64,000 bases of DNA from Stutzerimonas kunmingensis (GCF_021432085.1 NZ_CP090366.1:3472001-3536000); one strand, 5' to 3'; shown: positions 52,324 to 62,024, numbered from the stretch's first letter. Numbers and translations are program-made. The notes: generated by a model from the letters alone, not told the origin.

Positions 52324-54453
52324 ATGTTCAGATCCATCCAGACCGCCTTCGCCGCATTGGCCGGCGCCTGCACCCTGGCCGTGATCGCCGCACTTCTGCT
52401 GTATGCGATGGTTTCCGGAATGCGCAGCCAGGCGCTGGTCGAGGAGCGGACCCGTTCGCTGATCGACGGCATGGTCGAGCAGCGCGTCACTGCCCTCGCC
52501 CAGACCCAGGTCAGCCGCATCCAGGCACAACTCCAGGCCCCCCTGCAGATCGCCACCGGCCTCGCTCGAGTACACACCCTGACCGGCCTCAGCGATAACG
52601 AAGGGATGCCGATGGCCAACCTGACGCGCGAAGAGCTGATCAATCTGGCGCGACAGACCCTGCTCGAGAACCCCAATCTGACCAGCACCTACATCGCCTG
52701 GGAGCCCAACGGCGTGGACGTCAACGACGTCATGTACCGCGGCGACGCCCCGGGCATGGTCGACGGCCGCTTCGCCAGCTGGATCTACCGCGACGCCAGC
52801 GGCCAGATGGTGGTCGACAAGCTCACCGACATCGAGGACACCCGCCTGCTGGAAACCGGCGTGCGCGCCGGCGAGTACTACCTCTGCCCGCGCGAGCAGC
52901 TCAAGCCCTGCGTAGGCGATCCAGCACCCTACGAGATGAATGGCAAGACGTCGCTGCTGTCGTCGTTCAATGCGCCGATCATAATCGAGGGCAAGTTCCA
53001 CGGTATCGTCGGCGCGGACATCAGCGTCGACTTCATCCAACAGCTGCTGAGCGAGGCCAACGCCCAGCTCTACGGTGGCGTCGGCCAGATCGCGCTGATC
53101 TCCAACAACGGCCGCCTTGCCGCCTACAGCCGCGACACCAGCCTTATCGGCAAGCCCGCCGCACAGATACTCGACGCCGAGGAGCAGGCACTGGTCAAGC
53201 AGTTGCCGGCCGGTCAGACCCACTATCGAATCGATCAGGCCCGTGGCCGCGTAGCGCTGTTCCTGCCGTTTTCCTTTGCCGGCACCGAGGCCCGCTGGGT
53301 GCTGATGCTGGAGCTGCCGACCGCCGAGGTGATGAAGGAGTTGGACCAGTTGATGGTCGCCCTCGCCGACGAAAGCCGCAGCAGCCTTGCCACCATGCTG
53401 GTCATCGGTGTGCTGATCGGCCTCGCCGGTCTGCTGGCGATCTGGCTGATCAGCCGCCGCATCACCCGCCCGCTGCGCGAAATGGTGGTCATGCTGGACA
53501 ACATCGGCCAGGGCGAAGGCGACCTGACCCAGCGCCTGAACATCGACAGTCGCAACGAGCTAGGCCAGATCGCTGCCGGCTTCAACGCCTTCCTCGCGCG
53601 CCTGCAGGGCATGATCGGCGAGGTCGTCAGCTCGGTGCAGAAAGTGAGCGATGCCTCCGAGCACACCGCCGACATCGCCATCCGCACCGACAAGGGCGTG
53701 CAGACCCAGCTGGCGGAAATCGAGCTGGTGGCCACTGCCGTGCACGAAATGACCGCCACCGCCCAGGACGTGGCGCGCAACGCGACCCAGGCCGCCGAAG
53801 CCGCCAACAATGCCGATCGCGCGGCCAATCAGGGCCGGCACATCGTGCAGGACACCGGCTCGACCATCACCGAACTGGCCGACGAGATCGGCCGCGCGGT
53901 GGAGGTGGTGCAGACGCTGGCCCGCGACAGCGAGAACATCGACGCCATCCTGGTGACCATTCGCAGCATTGCCGAGCAAACCAACCTGCTCGCCCTCAAC
54001 GCGGCAATCGAGGCGGCCCGCGCCGGCGAGCAGGGACGCGGCTTCGCCGTCGTGGCCGACGAGGTCCGCAACCTGGCGCAGAAGACGCAGCAGGCGACCG
54101 GCGAGATCCAGCAGATGATCCAGCAGCTGCAGAACGGCACGCGGGATGTGGTGCAGGTGATGGAGCAGAGTCAGAGCCGCACCCAACGCAGCGTCGAGCA
54201 GGCGGATGCCGCCGCCGAGGCGCTGCAGGCGATCACCCAGGCGGTCTCGCTGATCAACGACATGAACAACCAGATCGCCAGTGCCGCCGAGGAGCAGAGC
54301 GCGGTGGCCGAAGACATCAACCGCAACGTCACCAACATCGGTCAGGTCGCGCAGGAAGTTGCCGGTGGCGCCGAGGAAGCCAGCCAGGCCAGTGCCGGGT
54401 TGACGCGCCTGGCCGAACAGCAGCGTCGCCTGATCAACCAGTTCAGGGTGTGA
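52324..54453 (+). CDS. Methyl-accepting chemotaxis protein with dCache-type sensor domain
   Basis: A 709-residue chemoreceptor: a membrane segment (about 8-32), a large periplasmic double-Cache-like domain (about 35-350), a second membrane segment (about 360-382), HAMP ([20 protein letters not shown]) and a long methyl-accepting signalling domain with the tip [20 protein letters not shown]. The amino-acid-binding signature of PctA-type receptors (Y-x4-R-x-W-Y) is not seen, so the ligand is probably not a common amino acid. The ATG at 52324 has GGAG 8 bases upstream. Confidence 0.93.
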   Translation: MFRSIQTAFAALAGACTLAVIAALLLYAMVSGMRSQALVEERTRSLIDGMVEQRVTALAQTQVSRIQAQLQAPLQIATGLARVHTLTGLSDNEGMPMANLTREELINLARQTLLENPNLTSTYIAWEPNGVDVNDVMYRGDAPGMVDGRFASWIYRDASGQMVVDKLTDIEDTRLLETGVRAGEYYLCPREQLKPCVGDPAPYEMNGKTSLLSSFNAPIIIEGKFHGIVGADISVDFIQQLLSEANAQLYGGVGQIALISNNGRLAAYSRDTSLIGKPAAQILDAEEQALVKQLPAGQTHYRIDQARGRVALFLPFSFAGTEARWVLMLELPTAEVMKELDQLMVALADESRSSLATMLVIGVLIGLAGLLAIWLISRRITRPLREMVVMLDNIGQGEGDLTQRLNIDSRNELGQIAAGFNAFLARLQGMIGEVVSSVQKVSDASEHTADIAIRTDKGVQTQLAEIELVATAVHEMTATAQDVARNATQAAEAANNADRAANQGRHIVQDTGSTITELADEIGRAVEVVQTLARDSENIDAILVTIRSIAEQTNLLALNAAIEAARAGEQGRGFAVVADEVRNLAQKTQQATGEIQQMIQQLQNGTRDVVQVMEQSQSRTQRSVEQADAAAEALQAITQAVSLINDMNNQIASAAEEQSAVAEDINRNVTNIGQVAQEVAGGAEEASQASAGLTRLAEQQRRLINQFRV

Positions 54454-54474
54454 CGACGACGTAGCCGCGCCGGT

Positions 54475-55092
54475 TCATGCCGGCGTGAGGCACTCCGGCC
54501 CGTCGATACGCGGGTCATTCACCACGGTTGCCAGTGGGCGCTCACGCAAGGCTGGCTGAGGCTGGGCCAGCAGCGCCTGCAATGTCTCGAGCGGTGTTTC
54601 GGGATCAAGCCAGGCGGCCTGCCCGGCTTCATCAAGCATCAGTGGCCGACGCAGCGTAGCCGCGGGCAGCGTCACCACGGCGGCGCTCAGATACGTATGA
54701 CCCTGTACCGGATAGGCTTCCCAGAGTGCGGCGAAATAGCCGAGCGAGCCTTCGCTGGTCATCCAGTACGGGCGCTTGCGCGCCGCGCCACGCCACTCGT
54801 AGAAGCCGTTGGCCGGCAGCAACCCGCGGCGCAGGCGAAACGCCTCGCGAAACATAGGCTGTTCGCTGATGGTTTCTGCCCGAGCCTGGGCAGGGGTGCG
54901 CGTCAGATCGGTAAGCCAGGCCGGGGTCAGCCCCCAGCGCACGCGGCTGAGCTGCAACTGCGCATCGACCTGACGCAGCAGCAGCACCGAAGCGCCAGGC
55001 GCGAGGCTCCAGTGCGGTTGCTGATCAGAGGGGAAGCCGGGCAAGGCAGCGAAGTCCTGGCTCCAGCGGAAAAGGGCGTAGCGACCGCACAT
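54475..55092 (-). CDS. SRAP (YedK/HMCES) family protein lacking two active-site residues
   Basis: A 205-residue SRAP protein. Family members shield abasic sites in single-stranded DNA by forming a thiazolidine link through Cys2. Cys2 is present (MCGRYALF) and the Glu is kept as E99 in ANGFYEW. The usual Asn of NARAET is Gln69 (QARAET), and the catalytic His of HDRMP is replaced around Thr146 (ATLRRPLML). So covalent capture may be possible, but the chemistry that needs His is doubtful. The C-terminal DGPEC is conserved. It is convergent with the chemoreceptor. Confidence 0.88.
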   Translation of the reverse strand: MCGRYALFRWSQDFAALPGFPSDQQPHWSLAPGASVLLLRQVDAQLQLSRVRWGLTPAWLTDLTRTPAQARAETISEQPMFREAFRLRRGLLPANGFYEWRGAARKRPYWMTSEGSLGYFAALWEAYPVQGHTYLSAAVVTLPAATLRRPLMLDEAGQAAWLDPETPLETLQALLAQPQPALRERPLATVVNDPRIDGPECLTPA

Positions 55093-55103
55093 AAAAAGAC
55101 TCG

Positions 55104-55367
55104 TCAGCAGATCAGTTCGCCGGGGTAACTCTCCGGTTCATCGCCCGGCAACGGCTCGGCGCCATTGTACGCAGCGATCAGCTGACGTGCCCGCTCGGCA
55201 TCCGCATCCGCAACCATCAGTCCGAGCAGCCCGGCCGCCGGCAGCTCGCCCATGGCGCCGATCAGATGACTACCCGCCAGGAATGCCTCAATGCCCTCGG
55301 CAATCAACATGCCGCTGAGCATCTCCGCCTCCAGCAGATCGCGCGGCTCGTAGATACGCCGCATCAT
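55104..55367 (-). CDS. DUF2007 domain protein (putative signal-transducing)
   Basis: An 87-residue protein with the DUF2007 core (RIYEPRDLLEAEMLSGMLIA, then EGIEAFLAGSHLIGAMGEL and GLMVADADAERARQLI). The fold resembles small PII-like domains, and function is unknown. The start at 55367 overlaps the stop of the zinc-ribbon gene (ATGA), and GGAGG lies just upstream, so the two form a coupled pair. The stop is followed 11 bases later by the SRAP gene on the same strand. Confidence 0.85.
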   Translation of the reverse strand: MMRRIYEPRDLLEAEMLSGMLIAEGIEAFLAGSHLIGAMGELPAAGLLGLMVADADAERARQLIAAYNGAEPLPGDEPESYPGELIC

Positions 55368-55546
55368 TCGTCCTCCCCGCGGGTTTCCAGCTGCCACTGC
55401 TCACCGTCCGTACGCAGATCGAAGACGATCGGCCGGCAGCACACGGCGCAGTCCTCGATGTACTGCTGATCGCCCGCGCTGAGATCGAGGACGGCCTCGA
55501 CCGGCTCGCCGCAATAAGGGCAATGAAAGAGCTGTGTTTCCAGCAT
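55364..55546 (-). CDS. CPXCG-motif cysteine-rich protein (zinc ribbon)
   Basis: A 60-residue protein with two cysteine pairs, FHCPYCGEP near the start and EDCAVCCRPI in the middle, which would bind one zinc ion in a ribbon fold. The family (CPXCG) is small, widespread in Gammaproteobacteria and uncharacterised. The ATG at 55546 has GGAGG upstream. It is probably the first gene of a three-gene operon with the DUF2007 and SRAP genes. Confidence 0.87.
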   Translation of the reverse strand: MLETQLFHCPYCGEPVEAVLDLSAGDQQYIEDCAVCCRPIVFDLRTDGEQWQLETRGEDE

Positions 55547-55784
55547 CGGTCCTCCGCGTGACTTGTCGCTATAATCGCCGTCTTTAAAGGTCGCTGATTC
55601 GAACCTTTAGAAGACCGACTCGGTGTGTCCCGCAATTGGGCACCCTGGGCCGCAAGCAGGATTTCACAGGCATGAGGCGAAACGGCCGTTTACTCGATGA
55701 GTATGAGCCAGCCGGCTCCGGTCCGTTCCGCAAATTGCCTGCCCATCCGTTGCAGGCCCGTTCCTCGTTTCCTTTACAGAGAGC

Positions 55785-56951
55785 ATGATGGACGAATTCG
55801 AAGCCATCCGACCCTACGCCGACGCCGAAGTACCGCTGGTCATGGCGCGCCTGTTCGCCGATCGCGAGTTTCTCGACATTCTGGCGCACTTCCGTTTCCC
55901 GCGACTGGCCGACAGCATGGGCTGGCTGATCAAGCCAGTCATTTCGCGGAGGTTGCGCAAGCAGTTCGCCAGTATCCGCACGGTAGACGCACTGCAGCAC
56001 AAGATCGAGGCCTACATCGACCGCACGATCGAACGCGCTACCGACGGCGTGACCTTTTCCGGCCTGGAGCAGCTCCAGCAGGGACGAGCCTATCTATTCC
56101 TGGCCAACCACCGCGACATCGTCATGGACCCGGCGTTCGTCAACTATGCGGTCTATCAGGCCGGCATCCGCACGCCGCGCATCGCCATCGGCGACAACCT
56201 GCTGCAGCGCCCCTTCGTCAGCGACCTGATGCGTCTGAACAAGAGCTTCATCGTGCGCCGCTCCATCAGCGGGCGGCGCGAGAAGCTGGCGGCTTACCAG
56301 GTGCTGTCGGCGTACATCAACCATTCGATCCGCAACGATGGCGAGTCGGTGTGGATAGCCCAGGCCGAAGGGCGCGCGAAGGATGGGGACGACCGCACCG
56401 ATTCGGCGATCCTCAAGATGCTGCACATGAGCCGCAAGGACGAGGCGTTCGCGGACGCACTGGCGGCACTGCGCCCGGTGCCGGTGGCGATCAGCTATGA
56501 ATACGACCCATGCGACCAGGCCAAGGCCCGCGAGCTATACATCCGCGCCACCACCGGCACCTATACCAAGGCACCGGGCGAGGACGACGCGAGCATTGCC
56601 CTGGGCATCACCGGCTACAAGGGACGCGTGCACATCGCCTTCGGCACGCCCATGGAGCGCGCGCCCGAAGATTCCAAGCAGATGGCCCTGGCGCTGGACC
56701 GCCAGATTCTCGGCAGCTATCGACTGTTCCCGGTGCACTACCTCGCGTACCGCCTCTGGGACAACCGTGATCCGGATATCCAGGTGCCCAGTGCCGCCGA
56801 GCTGTTCAGTCGCGAGGAAGTGGAGCGCGCCGAAGCCGAATGGAGCAAGCGTCTGGCCGCCTGCCCGAGCGTGCAGCAGCCCTATCTGATTCAGCAGTAC
56901 GCCATGCCGGTGCGCAATCAGTACCGGCTCAACGCCGGTCTGGAACCCTGA
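55785..56951 (+). CDS. PlsC-type acyltransferase (glycerol-3-phosphate/lysophosphatidate family)
   Basis: A 388-residue acyltransferase. The HX4D motif is in NHRDIVMD, and a substrate-binding motif is seen as WIAQAEGRAKDG in place of the common FPEGT. There is no obvious membrane segment, only amphipathic stretches. The C-terminal section (about 300-388) is long for the family. The substrate is unknown. Two adjacent ATG codons (55785, 55788) follow AGAGAG. The 238 bases upstream hold no gene that I can support. Confidence 0.82.
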   Translation: MMDEFEAIRPYADAEVPLVMARLFADREFLDILAHFRFPRLADSMGWLIKPVISRRLRKQFASIRTVDALQHKIEAYIDRTIERATDGVTFSGLEQLQQGRAYLFLANHRDIVMDPAFVNYAVYQAGIRTPRIAIGDNLLQRPFVSDLMRLNKSFIVRRSISGRREKLAAYQVLSAYINHSIRNDGESVWIAQAEGRAKDGDDRTDSAILKMLHMSRKDEAFADALAALRPVPVAISYEYDPCDQAKARELYIRATTGTYTKAPGEDDASIALGITGYKGRVHIAFGTPMERAPEDSKQMALALDRQILGSYRLFPVHYLAYRLWDNRDPDIQVPSAAELFSREEVERAEAEWSKRLAACPSVQQPYLIQQYAMPVRNQYRLNAGLEP

Positions 56952-56959
56952 ACCCATAA

Positions 56960-56985
56960 GGCCCGCAGTACCTGATCTGCGGACC
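56960..56985. terminator. Hairpin between convergent acyltransferase and small membrane gene
   Basis: GGCCCGCAG and CTGCGGACC form a 9-bp stem with one mismatch and an 8-base loop. The tail is weak (CTTCAG). Confidence 0.45.
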
Positions 56986-57007
56986 CTTCAGCGAACCGAA
57001 AACACGT

Positions 57008-57280
57008 TCAGAGTAGCCGTGAGGCCATCGACAGCCCCAGACCGAGCAGCAGTCCAGCCCCGCCTACCCTGTTGAACAGCTGATTGACGCGCTGAGTCGC
57101 GCCATCTCTCGTCGACGCAGTTTCCAGTGCGGAAGCGACCAACGGCCGCCGCAGGGCGCGTGTCTCTCGCCACTGCGTCGCCAGTAGCAACCAGCCGCCG
57201 CACAGCGCGCACAGCAGCGCCAGCCCGTTGAGAAGCAATGCTGGGGCGATCACCAGCCCCGACTGCGCATGTAACACCAT
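57008..57280 (-). CDS. Small two-helix membrane protein, unknown
   Basis: A 90-residue protein with two hydrophobic segments (about 10-33, LVIAPALLLNGLALLCALCG, and about 73-88, GGAGLLLGLGLSMASRLL) separated by a basic, polar loop. The ATG at 57280 is preceded by GAGG about 10 bases upstream, which supports translation. I do not recognise the family. It is convergent with the acyltransferase and diverges from the DUF1329 gene. Confidence 0.55.
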   Translation of the reverse strand: MVLHAQSGLVIAPALLLNGLALLCALCGGWLLLATQWRETRALRRPLVASALETASTRDGATQRVNQLFNRVGGAGLLLGLGLSMASRLL

Positions 57281-57656
57281 CCAGATTTTCCTCTCTTCGA
57301 AGTCGCCCAGGCAGCCGCGTAGTGTATCCAGACGCCCGCCAGGATTCCGAATTCCCCGACGGAGCGATGTCAGCCCTGCACCATTATCAGGCCAGCTTAT
57401 GACGCGCTCTTCACCGGTCGGCCTTGACTAAAGGTCGGGCGCGCCGTCACCCTCGGCATACCTCGAAACGGCGAAATAGAGCCTGTGCGGGGGCGGCAGC
57501 CAAATGCGATAACGGTCGATGGACAAGCATCCCTTTCCATCGAGCGGTTATCCGCAACCCAGGCGCTGCAGGCACAGCTCTTCAGGCCGAATCACATGGC
57601 GCAGCGGCAGCGAGCGCCACGGGGAATCAGCTATTCAGAAATGACAGGACGAGATA
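57281..57656. promoter_or_regulatory. 376-base control region upstream of the DUF1329 gene
   Basis: No gene is convincing. An imperfect inverted repeat (GATAAC...CGATGG at 57508-57522 with CCATCG...GTTATC at 57537-57552, separated by 14 bases) lies about 105 bases before the DUF1329 start and could be an operator or an mRNA hairpin. A TTGACT at 57423-57428 is a possible -35, but no matching -10 stands out. Confidence 0.4.
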
Positions 57657-59018
57657 ATGAAAATAACAATGTTCACAACCGGAGCGCTCACGCTTTCACT
57701 GCTGGCCAGTAACGTCATGGCTGCGGTGTCCGAAACCGAGGCGGCCCGCCTCGGCAACGAACTGACGCCGATCGGCGCGGAGAAGTCCGGCAACGCTGCA
57801 GGTACCATTCCGGCCTGGACCGGCGGACTGGCTCAGGACGCTGCGGCGGTGACGCCAGACGGTTTCGTCGGCGATCCTTACTCCAGCGACAAGCCGAAGT
57901 TCACCATCACGGCGCAGAACTTCGAGCAGTACAAGGACAACCTGACGCCTGGGCAGATCGCCATGCTCAAGCGCTATCCGGACAGCTACCGCCTGCCGGT
58001 CTACGAGACACGCCGCAGCGCAGCCATGCCGCAGCATGTCTATGACGCCGCAGCGCGCAATGCCACGCAGACCAACATGGTGCGCGGCGGCAACGGCCTG
58101 GAAAACTTCGAGAAGGCCGTCGCCTTCCCGATCCCCAAGGACGGCCTGGAAGTCGCCTGGAACCACATTACCCGCTACCGCGGGGGCTCGGCGCGGCGCG
58201 TCGTCGCCCAGGCCACGCCACAGGTGAACGGCAGCTTCAGCCTGGTTAAGTTCGTCGACGAGGTGGTCTATACCGACACCCTGACCGACTACAACCCCGA
58301 GAAGCACGGCAACGTGCTGTTCTACTTCAAGCAGCAGGTCACCGAGCCGTCCCGCCTGGCCGGCAATGTGCTGCTGGTACACGAGACCCTGGACCAGGTG
58401 AAGGAACCGCGCATGGCGTGGATCTACAACGCCGGCCAGCGGCGCGTACGCCGCGCCCCGCAGGTCGCCTATGACGGCCCGGGCACTGCAGCCGACGGTC
58501 TGCGCACATCCGACAACCTGGACATGTTCAACGGTGCGCCGGACCGCTACGACTGGAAGCTGATCGGCAAGAAAGAGCTGTACATCCCCTACAACTCCTA
58601 CCGCCTGGATTCGCCCGAGCTGAAGTACGAAGACATCGTCAAGGCCGGCCATATCAATCAGGATCTGACCCGCTACGAGCTGCACCGCGTATGGGAAGTG
58701 GAAGCCACGCTCAAGTCGGGTGAGCGCCACATCTATGCCAAGCGCCACTTCTTCATCGACGAAGACACCTGGCAGGCTGCGGTGATCGACCATTACGACG
58801 GCCGCAACCAGCTGTGGCGCGTAGCCGAGGCGCACAGTCTGTACTTCTACAACGTGCAGGTTCCGCTGTACTCGATGGAGACCCTGTACGACCTCATCTC
58901 TGGCCGCTACCTGGTCATGGGCATGAAGAACGAAGAGAAGAACCCCTACACCTACAACTACAAGGCCAACTCCAACCAGTACACCCCGGCTGCCCTGCGC
59001 AACTCCGGCGTTCGCTGA
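57657..59018 (+). CDS. DUF1329 domain outer-membrane-associated protein
   Basis: A 453-residue exported protein with a signal peptide ending in VMA-A (about residue 22) and the DUF1329 body: LTPIGAEKSGNAAGTIPAWT near the start, HITRYRGGSARR and a C-terminal YFYNVQVPLYSMETLYDL. DUF1329 proteins have a LolB/LolA-like fold and are usually encoded beside a DUF1302 outer-membrane protein, often in hydrocarbon-using pseudomonads. Here there is no DUF1302 neighbour. AGGA lies 8 bases before the ATG. A strong terminator follows, so it is probably monocistronic. Confidence 0.9.
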   Translation: MKITMFTTGALTLSLLASNVMAAVSETEAARLGNELTPIGAEKSGNAAGTIPAWTGGLAQDAAAVTPDGFVGDPYSSDKPKFTITAQNFEQYKDNLTPGQIAMLKRYPDSYRLPVYETRRSAAMPQHVYDAAARNATQTNMVRGGNGLENFEKAVAFPIPKDGLEVAWNHITRYRGGSARRVVAQATPQVNGSFSLVKFVDEVVYTDTLTDYNPEKHGNVLFYFKQQVTEPSRLAGNVLLVHETLDQVKEPRMAWIYNAGQRRVRRAPQVAYDGPGTAADGLRTSDNLDMFNGAPDRYDWKLIGKKELYIPYNSYRLDSPELKYEDIVKAGHINQDLTRYELHRVWEVEATLKSGERHIYAKRHFFIDEDTWQAAVIDHYDGRNQLWRVAEAHSLYFYNVQVPLYSMETLYDLISGRYLVMGMKNEEKNPYTYNYKANSNQYTPAALRNSGVR

Positions 59019-59036
59019 TTCGGCTGGCTGCACTCG

Positions 59037-59070
59037 ACGCCCCGCTGATCGCGGGGCGTTTTCGTTTTCC
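59037..59070 (+). terminator. Intrinsic terminator of the DUF1329 gene
   Basis: A 9-bp stem ACGCCCCGC-N5-GCGGGGCGT followed by TTTCGTTTTC. Confidence 0.9.
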
Positions 59071-59087
59071 GCCCCGTGAAAACGAAG

Positions 59088-59119
59088 AAACCCTGCCAGG
59101 CTGGGCCATGGCAGGGTTT
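59088..59119 (-). terminator. Intrinsic terminator of the YajG-family gene
   Basis: A 10-bp stem AAACCCTGCC/GGCAGGGTTT with a 12-base loop, followed on the minus strand by CTTCGTTTTC. Confidence 0.8.
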
Positions 59120-59160
59120 CGGATCGGCAGGACCGGCGAGTCGTGCGTATCGCTGGCGAC

Positions 59161-59745
59161 TTACTCGGCTAGCAGGCGACCGATGTTGTCGTCGCGGAAG
59201 ACGCGGGTCAGCGCATCGCTCAACACATCGGTGACCAGCTTGGTGTTGGTCTGCTCGTTCGGCGCCATGCCGAAACGCTGGTTCAGCGAGGCACCATAGC
59301 GGCCGTTGTAGCGTTTACCGGCGTTCTGCACTTCGATCTTCAGCGTCGCGCCAATATTGGCCTCGGTCACGTACAGGCCTTCTTTCGGCGACTGGTACTT
59401 CAGCTCCGCGAGGGTCAAGGTCAGCTGCGGCGCGTTGTAGGCGTTGGGCGACGGGGTGAAGCCGAGCAGGCGCACCGCGGCTTCGGTCTGGGCCTGCAGC
59501 TTGGGTATGACCTTGGCACTCGGCACGATCACCGCGCTGGTTTCCGGGTAAAGGCCGCCGCGGGTGCCCAGCGTCGGCGAGGGGCGCGCATCGACCACGC
59601 GCACGACGACCGGCTGGCCCTGGCCGACAGGATTGATGGTGCCATTGAGTTTGGGGTTCGGATCGAGCTGCTGGGGGCTGTGGGCACAGCCTACGAGACT
59701 CATTCCAAGAACGGTGACAAAACCGAACAACAGGCGTTGCAGCAT
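59161..59745 (-). CDS. YajG family lipoprotein
   Basis: A 194-residue lipoprotein with a signal peptide and lipobox SLVGC (Cys20). The mature protein has VRVVDARPSPTLGTRGG, LTLAELKYQ and DVLSDALTRVFRDDNIGRLL, matching the YajG family (a homologue of the protein that sits beside AmpG in E. coli, function unknown). An outer-membrane or periplasmic location is likely. The ATG has GGAG 9 bases upstream. It diverges from the small 63-residue gene. Confidence 0.85.
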   Translation of the reverse strand: MLQRLLFGFVTVLGMSLVGCAHSPQQLDPNPKLNGTINPVGQGQPVVVRVVDARPSPTLGTRGGLYPETSAVIVPSAKVIPKLQAQTEAAVRLLGFTPSPNAYNAPQLTLTLAELKYQSPKEGLYVTEANIGATLKIEVQNAGKRYNGRYGASLNQRFGMAPNEQTNTKLVTDVLSDALTRVFRDDNIGRLLAE

Positions 59746-59912
59746 GCTGTTTTCTCCAGGTTAGGGGCGACGAGTGCGGCGCAGTATACCCAGCGGTACG
59801 ACGCACCGACAGTGATGCGATTCAGACCGATGGCAGTGCTGCGCCGTTCATTTCACGCGGCTGTCATAGAGCCCTGCGATAAGGGAGCATCTCTTCGCCA
59901 GGAGTGAAACCC

Positions 59913-60104
59913 ATGCGCCAGATCCTTTCGCTGCTGCGCCGCCGCAAGCCCCGTCATTTCGCCCTGCTCGACGAACAGGGTCGCTGCCGCATGCTGCTGA
60001 GCAGTGCCGGCCGGCCCGATGGCGCGAACTGGGTGGAGGTCGAGGAAGCGCGTCTGAGCTGGATTGGCCGGCATCTTCCCACCGACTGCGAACGCGCGGC
60101 CTGA
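59913..60104 (+). CDS. Small conserved hypothetical protein next to mqo
   Basis: A 63-residue protein: basic start RQILSLLRRRKPRHFALLDE, then GRCRMLLSSAGRPDGANWVE and a short tail SWIGRHLPTD. The ATG at 59913 has AGGAG 9 bases upstream, and a terminator follows 29 bases later, so it looks like a real single gene. From memory P. aeruginosa has a small gene (PA4641) in the same place beside mqoB. There is no membrane segment or known motif. Confidence 0.65.
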   Translation: MRQILSLLRRRKPRHFALLDEQGRCRMLLSSAGRPDGANWVEVEEARLSWIGRHLPTDCERAA

Positions 60105-60132
60105 GCGGCAACAGGCGCTTTGTTCAGGGCAC

Positions 60133-60164
60133 AAAAAAGCCCCGTAGGTTCGTACGGGGCTTTT
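60133..60164. terminator. Bidirectional terminator between the small gene and mqo
   Basis: AAAAAAGCCCCGTA-N6-TACGGGGCTTTT: an 8-bp stem with A and T tracts on the two sides, between convergent genes. Confidence 0.92.
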
Positions 60165-60190
60165 CGTTCGAGCCGGGACTGGCCTGCTGG

Positions 60191-61681
60191 TCAGTACTCC
60201 AGGCCCAGGCGCTTGTCGGCCATTTCGCTGATTTCGCGGTAGGCTGCTGCGTCGTTCTGCAGCGTGGTTTCGCGAGCCGGGAACATTTCCTGTAGCTTGC
60301 TGGACCAGGCCTGCGAACGGTACTGCTCGGGGAAGCAGCGCTCGAGCAGGTCGAGCATGATCGAGACGGTCACCGAAGCGCCCGGCGAAGCGCCGAGCAG
60401 CGCGGCGATGGTGCCGTCTTTCGCCGCGACCAGTTCGGTGCCGAACTGCAGGATGCCACCCTTCTTCGGGTCCTTCTTGATGATCTGCACGCGCTGGCCG
60501 GCGATCTCCAGACGCCAGTCCTCGGCCTTGGCCTCGGGATAGAAACCACGCAGGGTTTCCAGGCGGTCCTCCATGGACTGCATCACTTCCTTGATCAGGT
60601 AGCGGGTCAGGTCCATGTTGTCGCGTGCCACGGCCATCATCGGGCCGATATTGCTCGGCCGAATCGACAGCGGCAGGTCCATGAACGAACCGCGCTTGAG
60701 GAACTTGGTGGTGAAGCCGGCGTAGGGCCCGAACAGCAGGGACTTCTTGCCGTCGACGACACGGGTGTCCAGGTGCGGTACGGACATCGGCGGCGCGCCG
60801 ACTGCTGCCAGGCTGTAGACCTTGGCCTGGTGCTGCTTGACGATTTCCGGGTTGTCGCAGCGCAGCCACTGGCCGCTGACCGGGAAGCCGCCGAAGCCCT
60901 TGCCTTCGTCGATACCGGACATCTGCAGCAGCGGCAGCGCAGCGCCACCGGCGCCGAGGAAGACGAAGCCGGACTGCACCTGGCGCGATTCGCCGGTGCG
61001 AGTGTTCTTGATGTCGACTTTCCAGCCGCTGGCCGTACGGTCGAGACCGGTGACCTTCTGGTTGTAGGACACCTTGACCCCAGCACTGCGCGACAGATAG
61101 CCGAGCAGTTGGCTGGTCACCGCACCGAAATTGACGTCGGTACCGTTCATGGCGCGAGTTGCAGCGATAGGCTCGTCGGCGGCGCGGCCCGGCATCATCA
61201 GCGGCATCCACTCGGCCAGAGTCGCGCGATCCTCGCTGTACTCCATGTCAGCGAAGGCGTGATGGGTCTTCAGCGCATCGAAGCGACGCTTGAGATAGTC
61301 GATGTTCTTACTGCCGCGCACGAAGCTCAGGTGCGGAACAGCATTGATGAAATCACGCGGGGAACCGAAACCTTCACGGTCAGCGAGGTAGGCCCAGAAC
61401 TGCTTGGAGACCTCGAACTGGGTGTTGATCAGCACGGCCTTCTTGATGTCGATCGCGCCATCTTTGCTGTCGGGCGTGTAGTTCAGCTCGCAGAGCCCGG
61501 CGTGACCGGTACCGGCATTGTTCCAAGGGTTGGAGCTTTCGATGGCTCCGGATTCCTGCAGCTCGACGATTTCCAGCTTGATATTGGGATCGAGTTCCTT
61601 GAGCAGTACCGCGAGGGTCGCACTCATGATGCCGGCTCCCACCAGCACCATATCCACTGCTTCGCTATCGTGTTGCGTCAT
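60191..61681 (-). CDS. mqo: Malate:quinone oxidoreductase
   Basis: Membrane-associated FAD enzyme that oxidises malate to oxaloacetate and passes electrons to quinone, replacing or assisting NAD-malate dehydrogenase in the TCA cycle. The 496-residue protein has the FAD loop [16 protein letters not shown], the [17 protein letters not shown] signature, [15 protein letters not shown], and a C-terminal [19 protein letters not shown]. The ATG at 61681 is 9 bases from GGAG; a GTG seven codons earlier is also in frame. It complements the fumarase at 15583, which makes its substrate. Confidence 0.95.
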   Translation of the reverse strand: MTQHDSEAVDMVLVGAGIMSATLAVLLKELDPNIKLEIVELQESGAIESSNPWNNAGTGHAGLCELNYTPDSKDGAIDIKKAVLINTQFEVSKQFWAYLADREGFGSPRDFINAVPHLSFVRGSKNIDYLKRRFDALKTHHAFADMEYSEDRATLAEWMPLMMPGRAADEPIAATRAMNGTDVNFGAVTSQLLGYLSRSAGVKVSYNQKVTGLDRTASGWKVDIKNTRTGESRQVQSGFVFLGAGGAALPLLQMSGIDEGKGFGGFPVSGQWLRCDNPEIVKQHQAKVYSLAAVGAPPMSVPHLDTRVVDGKKSLLFGPYAGFTTKFLKRGSFMDLPLSIRPSNIGPMMAVARDNMDLTRYLIKEVMQSMEDRLETLRGFYPEAKAEDWRLEIAGQRVQIIKKDPKKGGILQFGTELVAAKDGTIAALLGASPGASVTVSIMLDLLERCFPEQYRSQAWSSKLQEMFPARETTLQNDAAAYREISEMADKRLGLEY

Positions 61682-62024
61682 CAACGCGTTCTCCAGAATC
61701 ACAGCATTAAACTGTCGAGACCGCAGTACGCGGCCCCGTAAAACCCACCAGCCAGACGGTCAGGAACGGAGCATGTGCCTGGACCGCTGCTCGGGAACAT
61801 GTGCCCGAGAACAGGAAGCCAGAGGCTGCCTGCCAGCTGTCGGAAGGGCGGCTTTTGGCCTCCTTCCTCTCGCTGCGATCCATCCGGAGCGGGCCTGGCC
61901 CAGTGCTCGACGGTGGACGCTGCGAGGAAAACGATTGCGAATCATGTTGCCGAAGCCAGCCGCAGCCTTCGCCGCTGGCAGCAGACTATGCCGATGCGTT
62001 CGATACGAAACGGCGGCCCTCAGT
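61682..62024. promoter_or_regulatory. mqo upstream region
   Basis: 343 bases between the mqo start and the end of the PA4642 gene on the same strand. It contains a hairpin-like pair GGAAGG (61841-61846)/CCTTCC (61861-61866) with a GC-rich inner part, possibly an inefficient terminator of the PA4642 gene. I see no convincing gene or known operator. Confidence 0.4.

Noticed and set aside
55590..55615. tRNA T-loop-like GATTCGAACC in the acyltransferase leader
   Set aside because: No acceptor, D-arm or anticodon arm can be paired around it on either strand, so it is chance similarity.
61930..61950. Fur-box-like GATTGCGAATC upstream of mqo
   Set aside because: The match to the 19-bp Fur consensus is poor and only the short inner palindrome is visible.
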